A stretch of DNA of 64,000 bases, taken from assembly GCA_023435705.1 (NCBI GenBank), contig JAEYRH010000009.1, forward strand, positions 62,001-126,000, written 5' to 3'. Position 1 is the stretch's first letter. Every line of letters starts with the position of its first letter. Below, piece after piece: positions 52,408 to 60,937 of this stretch. The position numbers and the translations under genes were made by a program. The stretch comes from Bacillota bacterium (lineage in GTDB: Bacteria; Bacillota; Clostridia; Christensenellales; UMGS416). The notes under the pieces are model-generated. The model was not told the origin of the DNA. It saw nothing but the letters and a program-made list of their open reading frames with translations, and did no database searches.

Positions 52408-54567
52408 GTGGGATTGCAAGCCAGCAGCAAAAATAACAGCGAACCCGGCCAGGCCGGGAAGCCCCGCAAGACCGGCGCCAGCGCGATGATGATCGCAGGG
52501 CTGTACGGTTTGCTTGGCTGCTTGTGGATCCTGATCTCCGACAGCTTTGCCCCTCTTCTGGCCCACAGCGACCCGGCGGTGCTGGGGCTCGTGAGCATTG
52601 CCAAGGGTATCGCCTATGTGCTGATTACCGCCTTGCTGCTGTTTTTCCTGGTTCGCAAGGCGCTGCGAAAGGAAGCGGCCTACTCCAATCGGTTGGATGA
52701 AAGCCTCAGCAAGCTCAAGGAAAACTTTGCATTGCTGGAAGAAAACCGGCAGGTGTTGGCAAAAAGCGAGGAACAATACCGTGCGTTGTTTAACGCAATG
52801 CTTTATGGCTGGTCGGTTCATGAGCTGGAGATGGGCCCGGAGGGGCAGCCAGTCGCCGTGCGGACACTGGACAGCAACCCGGCCTGGGTCGATATCACCG
52901 GAACTGTCATGACAGAAAGCGGCATGGCAAACCTGACCAGGCTTTTGCCCGGCGATCGCGCCTTTTGGCTGGACAGCTTCCAGTCTGTTGTCGAAAGTGG
53001 CAGGACAATGCACTTCCAGGTCTTTTCCGACAGCCTGGGTAAGCACCTGGAGATCACTGCTTTCCGCCTTTCACCAGGGCGGTTTGCCACGGTGCTCAAC
53101 GACATCACAGCCCGCAAGCAGATCGAGAAGGCGCTGGATGCTGAGACCGAACAGCTGCGCGTGACGCTTGACAGCATCGGCGACGGCGTGATCTCCACCG
53201 ATAGCCATGGTGCCATCACCATGATCAACGGCGTGGCTGAGCAGCTCACCGGTTGGTTTGGCGGTTCGGCACTGGGATGCCCAATCGGCGAGGTGTTGGA
53301 ACTCTACAGCGGGCAATCCATCGCTTCTTTCGCGGAGATGACATCTCAGGTGTTCAAACACGGTGAGGCATCTTCCTTCCAGGGCGGTGTCAGTGTGCGG
53401 TCCCGCGACGGCATTGAGCGCATCATTGCCGGCAGGGCGGCCCCCCTGAAGAGCGCAGAAGGAAGCATGCTCGGCCTGGTGATCGTGTTTCGCGATGTGA
53501 CAGAGCAATACCGCAAGGAAGAGGAAATCCTCTTTTTAAGCTATCACGACATGCTCACGGGGCTTTATAACCGGGCCTTCTTCGAGGAAGAGCTGAAGCG
53601 GCTCGACACCGAGCGGCAGCTGCCCCTGTCGGTGATTATGGGCGACGCCAACAACCTCAAGCTGGTCAACGATGTGTTTGGCCATGGTGAGGGTGATGAG
53701 ATTTTGAAGGCGATGGCGCAGGTGCTGCGCGAATCCTGCCGGGCGGAAGATATTATCAGCCGCTGGGGCGGTGATGAGTTCACGATCCTTCTCCCCCGCA
53801 CCGACGCGGCGCAAGCGGCCACAATCTGCCGGCGCATTATCGACCGCTGTGCAGAGTTCCGCACGGCGGAGCGGGCGCTGAGCCCCAGCATCTCGCTGGG
53901 CTTCAGCACCAAGGAAACTCCTGAGATGGACGTGTCGCAGGTGATCAAAACCGCTGAAGACATGATGTATAAAAACAAACTGCTTGACAGCCGCACCGCG
54001 CACAATGATTTCCTGATGGCCATGCGCGGCAGAGTGGGTGACGGCAACCTGGAGAACGAGGCGCACACCGGCCACATGCTGGAGCTTTGTGACCGGGTGG
54101 GCAAGGAATTGCAGCTGAAGGATGTTGAGCTTGCCGATTTGCGAACGCTGGCGCTGCTGCATGACATTGGCAACGCGGCCATCGACTATCGCATCCTCAA
54201 CAAGCCCGGCAGCCTGACTGACGATGAGTGGGAGCAGATCAAGCGCCATTCCGGCATCGGTTACCGCATTGTGCGCAGCGCGCCGGAGCTGGTGCTGGTG
54301 GCGGAATACATCCTGGGCCACCATGAGCGGTGGGATGGCCAGGGTTACCCCCAGGGCCTGAAGGGCGAGGCGATCCCGCTGCCCTCAAGGATCCTTGCCG
54401 TGGTGGACGCTTTTGATGTGATGACAAGGGGCCGCCCCTATAAACAGGCGGTGAGCCAGGAGGAGGCATTGTGGGAAATCTTCCGCAACTCCGGCACACA
54501 GTTTGACCCCGAGGTTGTGAACGCCTTTGCGTCGGTGCTTGATAACCTGACCGATCAGCTGCGGTGA
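52408..54567 (+). CDS. PAS-GGDEF-HD-GYP hybrid c-di-GMP signalling protein
   Basis: 719-residue membrane-associated protein: two N-terminal helices (about 27-47 and 58-80), two PAS domains (about 110-245 and 245-370), a GGDEF domain with intact motif GGDEF at 454-458 and an inhibitory I-site RxxD at 445-448 spaced five residues before it, then an HD-GYP domain with HD at 585-586 (LHDIGN) and HHERWDGQGYP. It could both make and break c-di-GMP, or one domain may be regulatory. A GTG start with GGAGAAAGAC upstream is used. No c-di-GMP riboswitch is seen upstream. Confidence 0.92.
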   Translation: MGLQASSKNNSEPGQAGKPRKTGASAMMIAGLYGLLGCLWILISDSFAPLLAHSDPAVLGLVSIAKGIAYVLITALLLFFLVRKALRKEAAYSNRLDESLSKLKENFALLEENRQVLAKSEEQYRALFNAMLYGWSVHELEMGPEGQPVAVRTLDSNPAWVDITGTVMTESGMANLTRLLPGDRAFWLDSFQSVVESGRTMHFQVFSDSLGKHLEITAFRLSPGRFATVLNDITARKQIEKALDAETEQLRVTLDSIGDGVISTDSHGAITMINGVAEQLTGWFGGSALGCPIGEVLELYSGQSIASFAEMTSQVFKHGEASSFQGGVSVRSRDGIERIIAGRAAPLKSAEGSMLGLVIVFRDVTEQYRKEEEILFLSYHDMLTGLYNRAFFEEELKRLDTERQLPLSVIMGDANNLKLVNDVFGHGEGDEILKAMAQVLRESCRAEDIISRWGGDEFTILLPRTDAAQAATICRRIIDRCAEFRTAERALSPSISLGFSTKETPEMDVSQVIKTAEDMMYKNKLLDSRTAHNDFLMAMRGRVGDGNLENEAHTGHMLELCDRVGKELQLKDVELADLRTLALLHDIGNAAIDYRILNKPGSLTDDEWEQIKRHSGIGYRIVRSAPELVLVAEYILGHHERWDGQGYPQGLKGEAIPLPSRILAVVDAFDVMTRGRPYKQAVSQEEALWEIFRNSGTQFDPEVVNAFASVLDNLTDQLR

Positions 54568-54645
54568 GCCGTGGCAACCAAACATGATTTCTGCCGGGCA
54601 AGAGGTCCGGTGAATAGAAACAAAGGATCTTAAGGAGGAGAGACA

Positions 54646-54765
54646 ATGTTTACATGCCCGAAGTGCGGTACGGTGGCCGATCCTGGCACGATCTATTGCG
54701 ACAATTGCGGCTTCCGCCTGAAGGGTGCCACCTCAGCGCCGCAGCCCCAGACCGCAAAAAAATAA
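54646..54765 (+). CDS. 39-residue zinc-ribbon protein
   Basis: Very small protein starting MFTCPKCG, with a second pair in CDNCG, giving a four-cysteine CPxC-x13-CDxC zinc ribbon, and a Pro/Gln-rich tail. The ATG is preceded by a perfect TAAGGAGGAG ribosome site. Such ribbons occur as short regulators or as the N-terminus of larger membrane proteins; here it stands alone after a GGDEF/HD-GYP gene. The function is unknown. Confidence 0.75.
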   Translation: MFTCPKCGTVADPGTIYCDNCGFRLKGATSAPQPQTAKK

Positions 54766-54845
54766 CAAGAGACGATGGCGGGGCTGAAGCGGAGCGAGCA
54801 TCCGTTTCGGCCTTTTGCTATTGTGAGCAACGTGAAAATTCGGGG

Positions 54846-54876
54846 TTGACTGTTCCCCATGGGCACGGTGTATGAT
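54846..54876 (+). promoter_or_regulatory. MerR-type promoter with 19-base spacer
   Basis: TTGACT (54846-54851) and TATGAT (54871-54876) are 19 bases apart, the overlong spacing that MerR-family activators correct by DNA distortion. The palindrome CCCATGGG (54856-54863) sits inside the spacer, where such regulators bind. The start codon of the MerR-like gene follows only about 5 bases after the predicted transcription start. Confidence 0.7.
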
Positions 54877-54887
54877 GCCTGCGGGTG

Positions 54888-55730
54888 ATGAAAGTGCGCA
54901 TCAATGAGGCGATGGAGCGTTCCGGACTGACCAGGAAGGCGCTGCATTATTACGAGGGCATCGGCCTGATCTCTCCACCGGTGTTGGGAAACGGATACCG
55001 GGACTACACCGTTGGGGATGTGGAAACCCTGCGGTTGATCGCGGCGCTGCGGTCGGTCGATATGCCGCTGGACATGGTCCGGCAAGCCGTTGCCCGTCCG
55101 GAGATGCTGGGGGAGCTGTTGCGAGCCCACCAGCGGTCACTGGCGGCGCGGCAGCGAGAGCTGGATGGCATGGCCGCCAAGGCGGAAGAAATGTTGCTGC
55201 TGGCACAGTCCGGCAAGCCCATTACAAATGATCTGCTGCTTGAGACGGTGGGAGTGCGGCTGCGGCTTGCGTTCCCAGGCGGTTTCGGCCAGATGCTGGA
55301 TGCACATTTCCAACCTTTTCTGGCGGAGCCGGTTCAAACTGCCCGGCAACGGGAAGCCCTGCAAGACATGGTGTGCTTCCTGGATGGCCTGGAGTTGGAT
55401 TTACCGGAGATTGCCATGCCCAATGAACCGCACGGTGAGGTGCAGCAGTGCTATTGGCAGGAGCTTGACCGGCTGCTGGCGTTGCCGGAGCAGGAGCGTC
55501 TTACACAGTTATGTGAAATGCGGGAGCGCAAGCAGGCGATGGATGCCACGCTGGCAGAGCAAGCGCCTGAAGTGCTGGCAGACCTTCGGGGCAAGGAGCA
55601 GCGTTCCAAAGATCTGCTGCAAGCTGCTGGGTATTACGAGCATGTCGTAGAGAATTTGCGAATCATCTCACCCCGCTATGACCGTTACCTGGCAGAGCTT
55701 GAGCAGCTGGGCAGGCAGATGGAATGCTAA
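54888..55730 (+). CDS. MerR-family transcriptional regulator
   Basis: 280-residue regulator. The winged helix-turn-helix is at residues 1-70 (MKVRINEAMERSGLTRKALHYYEGIGLI, then GYRDYTVGDVETLRLIAALRSVDMPLDMV), followed by a dimerisation coiled coil and a large effector-like C-terminal domain of about 170 residues, longer than plain MerR metal sensors. Its effector is unknown. It starts almost at the predicted transcription start and probably controls itself. It converges on the methyltransferase gene, overlapping by 4 bases. GTG at 54885 is an alternative start. Confidence 0.88.
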   Translation: MKVRINEAMERSGLTRKALHYYEGIGLISPPVLGNGYRDYTVGDVETLRLIAALRSVDMPLDMVRQAVARPEMLGELLRAHQRSLAARQRELDGMAAKAEEMLLLAQSGKPITNDLLLETVGVRLRLAFPGGFGQMLDAHFQPFLAEPVQTARQREALQDMVCFLDGLELDLPEIAMPNEPHGEVQQCYWQELDRLLALPEQERLTQLCEMRERKQAMDATLAEQAPEVLADLRGKEQRSKDLLQAAGYYEHVVENLRIISPRYDRYLAELEQLGRQMEC

Positions 55731-56746
55731 TTCCCCGGGCACTTCCCGTTATAGTCTCGCACAGCCGCAAAGAACGCTTCAATGTTGGCCCAGGCGGTCA
55801 TCGGCGGGATGTCGCAACCGGATGATACCACCCAGTTGGGATGTTTTCCGCAGCGCTCCAGCAGCGCCGTTGTGGCCTGATAAACCGATTCGGGCGTGCC
55901 GTTGCGAAACTGGCTTGCCGGGTCCACATTGCCCATCGCCACAACATCGCCTGGCAGCAGGGAGAGGATTTGTTCCATGTCCACCGCGTTGCCGAAATGA
56001 TAAGCGCTGGCGCCGTTGGTCAAAATCGAATCCAGCAGCGGCACCGTGTTGCCGCAGTTGTGATAGATGAGCAGGAAATGCTCGTCTTGCACGGCGGTTG
56101 CGATCTGCCGCACATACCGCGTGGAAAACTCTTCGTTGAGCCTGGGGGAAAGCAGCCCCGCCGCCGGTTCGGCCATGATCACGCCATTTGCCCCTGCGGA
56201 GCGAGTTGCCTTGATATACTCTGTGATGAACCATGCCGCCTTTTCCAGCACCACATGCACCGTTTCCGGCTCATCAAAGCACTTCATCATGACTTCCGTC
56301 ATGTCCATCAACCGGCCTGCCAGTGAAAAAGGGCCGATCACACCGGAGAGCACCGGCCTGTCGGTGATGAGCCCCACTGCCTTGCCGATTGCCTCCACAT
56401 AACGCCCTGTGCGCCCTGCGCCCACAGCAGGCACCGCCAGCGCTTCGGCCTGAGCGGCGGTCTCCACCAGCCGGCCGGTCACTGTGGGCACCTCATCCGG
56501 CGCGAATCGCACCGTTGCGCCGAAAGCTTCCGCCTCCACCGATAAATCCATCATGCTCACAGCCGCCGCCGTTTCGCAGCGGTCCGCGATCCGCTTCATG
56601 CCCTGAGCCAGCAGGTCGCTGCTGCCGATGAGCCCTTGCACATCGGTGCCCAGCAGCTGGATGGAGGGGAAGGACAGAATGGGCATGGCATTTGTCTGCC
56701 CTGCCAGCCGCAATCCGGCCATCCATTGGGGCATGTTCCTTATCAT
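55727..56746 (-). CDS. Uroporphyrinogen decarboxylase-fold methyltransferase (MtaA/MtbA-like)
   Basis: 339-residue TIM-barrel protein. The Zn-binding motif of methylcobamide:coenzyme M methyltransferases is present: His229-x-Cys231 (YHNCGN) and Cys311 (SSGCDIPP), spaced as in that family, so a methylcobamide-dependent methyl transfer to a thiol is likelier than haem synthesis. The ATG at 56746 follows GGAGG; a longer in-frame start exists but lacks a ribosome site. No corrinoid protein or partner methyltransferase gene is adjacent, so its methyl donor and acceptor are unknown. Confidence 0.87.
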   Translation of the reverse strand: MIRNMPQWMAGLRLAGQTNAMPILSFPSIQLLGTDVQGLIGSSDLLAQGMKRIADRCETAAAVSMMDLSVEAEAFGATVRFAPDEVPTVTGRLVETAAQAEALAVPAVGAGRTGRYVEAIGKAVGLITDRPVLSGVIGPFSLAGRLMDMTEVMMKCFDEPETVHVVLEKAAWFITEYIKATRSAGANGVIMAEPAAGLLSPRLNEEFSTRYVRQIATAVQDEHFLLIYHNCGNTVPLLDSILTNGASAYHFGNAVDMEQILSLLPGDVVAMGNVDPASQFRNGTPESVYQATTALLERCGKHPNWVVSSGCDIPPMTAWANIEAFFAAVRDYNGKCPGN

Positions 56747-56932
56747 TTTGAGCCTCCGTTGTGTAATCATCATATTGACCCGGCATGCGCATCGCAATTC
56801 ATAATGCTGCGATGATTTGCACTTACTTGCTGATTATTCATATTGCCCAATATGCAGTGCTTGGGGGGGCTTGATTTGCCAATGTGGGTATTTTTTCCTT
56901 TTTTGGCGATTACAGTCTATATGCCAGTCAGG

Positions 56933-56961
56933 TTTACGGTGTACAGCCTCTGTGTTATAAT
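56933..56961 (+). promoter_or_regulatory. Promoter of the LplA-type binding-protein gene
   Basis: TTTACG (56933-56938) and TATAAT (56956-56961) with a 17-base spacer, about 45 bases before the start at 57009. Confidence 0.75.
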
Positions 56962-57008
56962 AACCAAATATAACGTGAGAAGCAGCTGCTTTCATAGATG
57001 GAGGTTCC

Positions 57009-58604
57009 ATGAGAAAACTGGCGGCCATCCTATTGGTTCTGGCATTGGTCGCACCCCTTTCCGCGTGCGGGAGGGGCGGCAAAACGCCTGCCCCGTCGGC
57101 CACCGGCACCAATGAGCCCAATGCGGTTACCCAGGTCTCCATCGGCCTGTGGGATCTTGGGCAATCGGTGGCAGGTCAACCCTCCGGCCAGATCAAGGAC
57201 TATATTGCCAAGAAGTTTGGCGTTGAATTTGTGGTGTGGCCGGTCACAGGCGCGGATTGGAAGGAGAAAATTGCTTCCGCCGCCGCGTCGCAGACGCTGC
57301 CCGATCTGTTTGCCCATGGCGTTTATGATGACACCGTGGCTTTCCGCCAACTCATCGACCAGAAGCTGATCCGCGATATCCCTGAGGAGATTTATAAAAA
57401 TTACCCCAAACTGGGCACGATGATGTACCGATACCGCAACACCGAGGCCATCGACGGGAAAATGTGGTTTGTGCCCCGTGCCAATATGATCAGCCGGTAT
57501 GACAACGGCAGCAGCCTGGCGATCTGGTACCGCCTGGACTGGGCGCTGGAGAGCAAGCTGCTCACCGCCGGCCAGGCACCCAGCTGGCAGGAGTTTATGA
57601 GCCTGATCGGCTATTATTCCCGCTGTGACCTCGACAACAACGGTTGTGATGATTCCTATGCCATCACCGGGTTTGCCGATGATCTGGGCGGAATGGGCAC
57701 CGTGTTTTTACAAGAGTTCGGCGTGCGCGACTGGGTGCTGCAAGACGGCGCGTGGGTGCCTGGCCTGCTTTCCAACCGGGCCAAGGAAGCGGTGAAGTGG
57801 GCCAACCAGGCCTATCGAAGCGGCTATCTGGACCCGGAGGGTTTGAATCAAAGCCAGGATGAGGCCATTATGAAGTTCTGCCAGGGTAAGGCGGGCATGC
57901 TTGTGGCTGATTGCTCCCCGGCTGGGGCTGAAAAGGTGAAAGCGGCGCTGCAGACCAATTCGCCGGGCCTGGACATGGCTTCCGCCGTGTCGGTGCTCGC
58001 CCAGCCGGTCAACCCATGGGGCGTGGTCTATCACGACGACACCTCCTATCACACTGGCATGGTATTCAATGCCCAGATGGATGATGGGAAATTGAAAAAG
58101 GTGCTTGATGTGATGGACTGGATGATGGGTGAGGACGGGCAGACATACCTGAACTGGGGCGAGGCCGGTGTGGACTATAACGTGACCGGCGACGGCCTGC
58201 AGACGCTTCACAAGGACGGAAACGGCTTGCCCATCACCTTCGGCGCGCGCAACAGCGAATGGTCCGCCATGACGCATATGGCCACCTGGGCCACCGACTT
58301 CATGCCGGCGGCCACCGATGGTGATTACCGGCTGAACTATCTGGAAACGCTGAAGAACTTCTGGTGGCCCAACAACTGGCGCAAGCCGCTGTTTACCCGC
58401 CAGATTGCGGACCCTGCTGTGCAGGGGTTTGACGCTGACCGCGAGGCCCAGCACGCCCTGGTGGATCTCATCATGCGGTCCAGTGACGTGGAAAAAGACT
58501 GGCCCGGCTATGTGGAGGCAATGAAGCAAAAGCTTAACGCGGACGCCGTGGCGCAGATCGTAAACGATTACGCAAAGCAAAACGGGATCATGACTGAGGA
58601 ATGA
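57009..58604 (+). CDS. Extracellular solute-binding lipoprotein, LplA/YtcQ type (orphan)
   Basis: 531-residue type II binding protein. Signal with lipobox LSAC near residue 20, then the family start VSIGLWDLGQSV and DWKEKIASAAASQTLPDLFAHG. These large receptors normally work with LplB/YtcP permeases, such as those at 1-1335, but none is adjacent here and the gene is framed by its own promoter and terminator. The ATG follows GGAGG. The ligand is probably a complex or acidic oligosaccharide, by family analogy only. Confidence 0.9.
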   Translation: MRKLAAILLVLALVAPLSACGRGGKTPAPSATGTNEPNAVTQVSIGLWDLGQSVAGQPSGQIKDYIAKKFGVEFVVWPVTGADWKEKIASAAASQTLPDLFAHGVYDDTVAFRQLIDQKLIRDIPEEIYKNYPKLGTMMYRYRNTEAIDGKMWFVPRANMISRYDNGSSLAIWYRLDWALESKLLTAGQAPSWQEFMSLIGYYSRCDLDNNGCDDSYAITGFADDLGGMGTVFLQEFGVRDWVLQDGAWVPGLLSNRAKEAVKWANQAYRSGYLDPEGLNQSQDEAIMKFCQGKAGMLVADCSPAGAEKVKAALQTNSPGLDMASAVSVLAQPVNPWGVVYHDDTSYHTGMVFNAQMDDGKLKKVLDVMDWMMGEDGQTYLNWGEAGVDYNVTGDGLQTLHKDGNGLPITFGARNSEWSAMTHMATWATDFMPAATDGDYRLNYLETLKNFWWPNNWRKPLFTRQIADPAVQGFDADREAQHALVDLIMRSSDVEKDWPGYVEAMKQKLNADAVAQIVNDYAKQNGIMTEE

Positions 58605-58622
58605 AGCAAAGATAACTACCTT

Positions 58623-58650
58623 AAGAGGCGCGCAAGCGCCTCTTTTCTTC
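58623..58650 (+). terminator. Intrinsic terminator after the LplA-type gene
   Basis: AAGAGGCGC, loop GCAA, GCGCCTCTT, then TTCTTCT. Confidence 0.85.
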
Positions 58651-58718
58651 TCCGGAGTGATTGGAACCAAGCGAATTTCTCTTCGTCAAATGAGCATGGA
58701 GAAAGTGAGGGATATCAA

Positions 58719-59222
58719 ATGATAAAGCAGATTTTTGTGGCAGGAGTGTTGATTGTGTTGGCTTTGGTATCGGCAGGGTGTGCCATGCTTGGCCTGCCGG
58801 CAGGCAACCCCAGGGGGTCTGCGGAAGTCGATGTGGTGGAAACCGCCAACCCCACCGACCGGGTTGAGCCCACTGCGATGGAATCCCCGAAACCGGACGC
58901 TACGGCCGATGCCTCCGCTCCCGACGGCGTGCCCGCCCGGCCAGGCTCCGGTGCAACTTCCGATCCGTCTGCCCACCTCAATGACCTGGTGGAAGCCTGC
59001 GGCACCGTCAAGCAGGTGAACGGCCAGTTGGTCTTGATCGAGCCTGCCGGAGGCGGGGAATTCATGCTGCGCTTCAGTGAAAACACCCGGTGGGAGGATG
59101 GCGTGAGCCAGACCATCGAAGTGGGCAACACGATCACCTGCCAGGTCAAACCCGAGCCCACGCTCACCACACCTTCACAGGGCGAAGTGTTTTTGGTGAC
59201 CGGAAACGAAAAAGCCAAGTAG
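58719..59222 (+). CDS. Uncharacterised lipoprotein
   Basis: 167-residue exported lipoprotein: signal with lipobox LVSAGC near residue 21, a long Pro/Thr/Ser/Ala-rich linker to about residue 80, and a small C-terminal domain (GTVKQVNGQLVLIEPAGGGEFMLRFSENTRWEDGV ... GNTITCQVKP), shaped like an OB-fold-type beta barrel domain found in envelope proteins. No function is assigned. It is monocistronic between two terminators. Confidence 0.7.
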   Translation: MIKQIFVAGVLIVLALVSAGCAMLGLPAGNPRGSAEVDVVETANPTDRVEPTAMESPKPDATADASAPDGVPARPGSGATSDPSAHLNDLVEACGTVKQVNGQLVLIEPAGGGEFMLRFSENTRWEDGVSQTIEVGNTITCQVKPEPTLTTPSQGEVFLVTGNEKAK

Positions 59223-59241
59223 AACAGACCAACATAAAGCA

Positions 59242-59281
59242 AAAAGGCTGCCGTGCGATCCTGCGCGGCAGCCCTTTTTTG
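59242..59281 (+). terminator. Intrinsic terminator between convergent genes
   Basis: GGCTGCCG (59246-59253) pairs with CGGCAGCC (59266-59273) followed by six Ts. It also faces the convergent SDR gene at 59315. Confidence 0.88.
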
Positions 59282-59314
59282 TGATGCGAGGCGCCAGCGC
59301 CGAAGGCGAACGCT

Positions 59315-60037
59315 TCACCACGGCCATTCGTTGCCCTCATAATCGCGCAGCACGAGCCTGCCCTCGTCATGGCTGCCGGAGGGCTCCAGGAAATAGGCCA
59401 GGGCCGGCGCAGCAGCCTCCTCCGGCTCCAGGTTTGCCTTAATGTTTTTTTCACCGTGCATATAGGATCTGACCCAGCCGGGGTGATAGACGCGGAACGT
59501 GTATCCATCCTTTGCAAGATCATTGAACAGGATGGACACTCCCATGTTCAGTGCGCTTTTGCTCATGCAGTATCCAAACCAGCCGGTGCGGTAGCTTTTG
59601 CTGATGCTGCCCGCCTCGCTGGAAACATAGCACAGGCGTTTCTCTTTCCCCTGGTCCAGCAACGGCAGGAGCGCCTCGGTGACCCGCAGCGGCCCCAGCG
59701 CGTTCACCTGATAGGCTGCCAGCATCCCGTCGTAATCGGGGCTTTGCCGGATGGTGCTCTCCAGCCGGTTGGAGAGGATGCCGGCGTTGCTGATCAGCAC
59801 ATCCAGCGAGCCGGTTTCGCGGCCCACCGCATCCGCCACAGCCCGCATCGATGCCATGCTGCCCACATCCAGCGGCAGGATGGTCAGGGCATCTCTGTAT
59901 TGCTCTTTCAATGCAGCCAGTTCCGGCCACTGGGGCAGGAACTGCCCTGCGAACACCCGGCAGCCCTTCTCCAGAAGTCCCTTTGCCATGGCAAGGCCCA
60001 GCCCACGGTCGGCGCCGGTGATGAATGCGGTCTTCAT
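59315..60037 (-). CDS. SDR-family oxidoreductase
   Basis: 240-residue NAD(P)-dependent short-chain dehydrogenase: cofactor motif TGADRGLG near residue 6, NAG motif ISNAGIL, catalytic Ser in YVSSEAG and Tyr-x3-Lys in YCMSK. The start at 60037 follows GGCGGAATAAA; longer in-frame starts are unsupported. It starts immediately after the stop of the ThuA-like gene, with coupled translation likely. A carbohydrate substrate is plausible given its partner. Confidence 0.9.
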   Translation of the reverse strand: MKTAFITGADRGLGLAMAKGLLEKGCRVFAGQFLPQWPELAALKEQYRDALTILPLDVGSMASMRAVADAVGRETGSLDVLISNAGILSNRLESTIRQSPDYDGMLAAYQVNALGPLRVTEALLPLLDQGKEKRLCYVSSEAGSISKSYRTGWFGYCMSKSALNMGVSILFNDLAKDGYTFRVYHPGWVRSYMHGEKNIKANLEPEEAAAPALAYFLEPSGSHDEGRLVLRDYEGNEWPW

Positions 60038-60038
60038 T

Positions 60039-60677
60039 TTATTCCGCCTTTCCATCGGCGCACCAGTCCAGCGCGTTGCGCAGCAGCTGCTGAAAATTGG
60101 AGTCAAGCCATACGGGCACATTGTGCCCCGGCGTTAGCACGCACACCCTGCCCCGGCCTTCATGCCTTGTCCAGCCGGCAGGTGTGGTGCCATGCCGCGA
60201 CGTGGCGGTCAGGAAAACATCCGAAGGCTGGTCTGCCATGTCCAGGAAGTAATGCTCGTCCGGCTCGGTGAACGCCTGCACGCCGGCGGCCAGCCGGTGC
60301 CCTGCTTTGGGCGCGAACGTGACCGGCAGCTGGGCAGGGTGCGCCAGGAAAAGCCCGCCCAGCAGCGTGTGCATGTCTTTCAGGCCGTCATAGCCTGCCG
60401 TGCCGGAATGGACCGCCAGCAAGCCGCCGCCATCCTGCACATATCGGAGCAGCCTGCCCCGCGTGGCCTCATCGGCCCACTTGGATTCATCGGCAGCGGT
60501 GCGGTTGTCGCTCTTTACCAGCATCACCACGGGGTATTGACTGAAGTCAATCGCCGGGATCTCCGCGCCGTCAGACACCACATCGAAGTGATAACCGTGT
60601 TCCTCCAACGGCTTGACGCCCTCGCAGGAGACATGGCCCGGGTGCCAGCGGTCATCATTCAGGAGAAGGATGTTCAT
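60039..60677 (-). CDS. ThuA-like domain protein (class I glutamine amidotransferase-like fold)
   Basis: 212-residue ThuA/trehalose-utilisation-type protein. Family pattern: ILLLNDDRWHPGH at the N-terminus, YPVVMLVKSDN, GGGLLAVHSGTAG, and RVCVLTPGHNVPVW near the end. The catalytic Cys of true amidotransferases is absent, as usual in ThuA. Members modify or hydrolyse sugars such as 3-keto-glycosides or bind trehalose. It precedes an SDR gene on the same strand, probably one operon. Confidence 0.85.
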   Translation of the reverse strand: MNILLLNDDRWHPGHVSCEGVKPLEEHGYHFDVVSDGAEIPAIDFSQYPVVMLVKSDNRTAADESKWADEATRGRLLRYVQDGGGLLAVHSGTAGYDGLKDMHTLLGGLFLAHPAQLPVTFAPKAGHRLAAGVQAFTEPDEHYFLDMADQPSDVFLTATSRHGTTPAGWTRHEGRGRVCVLTPGHNVPVWLDSNFQQLLRNALDWCADGKAE

Positions 60678-60729
60678 GGTGGCCTCCTTTAGGATATTAG
60701 GTTGTATATCGTTGGGGGGGGCAGGGGCA

Positions 60730-60844
60730 ACACTCCCTCCGTCACCTTCGGTGACACCTCCCTCAAGAGGGAGGCAAGGGGTATATTGATCAGCTAAACT
60801 TGTCCCCCTCTTGAGGGGGATGCCCGAAGGGCAGGGGGAGTGTG
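60730..60844. repeat. Large imperfect palindromic repeat element
   Basis: Left arm 60730-60780 and right arm 60799-60844 are related as an imperfect inverted repeat: ACACTCCC...TTCGG...CTCAAGAGGG against its complement, with the axis near TTGATCAG at 60786-60793. Each arm itself folds (CTCCCTCAAGAGGGAG and CCCCCTCTTGAGGGGG). This looks like a dispersed intergenic repeat or small non-autonomous element. It sits between the ThuA-like gene and the aminopeptidase terminator. Confidence 0.65.
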
Positions 60845-60900
60845 GAATTGTTGCAACTTCGTTGCGGTGGAACTTGCAGTCCCCTGGACCCCTTGCATGA

Positions 60901-60934
60901 AAATCCCCTTCCCATCATGATGGAAAGGGGATTT
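60901..60934 (-). terminator. Intrinsic terminator of the aminopeptidase gene
   Basis: AAATCCCCTT and AAGGGGATTT arms (60901-60910 and 60925-60934) around CCCATCATGATGG, with a short T run on the minus side, directly after the gene's stop. Confidence 0.8.
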
Positions 60935-60937
60935 GCC

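Noticed and set aside
55727..56746. Calling the protein uroporphyrinogen decarboxylase HemE
   Set aside because: It has the zinc His-x-Cys...Cys motif of methylcobamide methyltransferases and no neighbouring haem genes.
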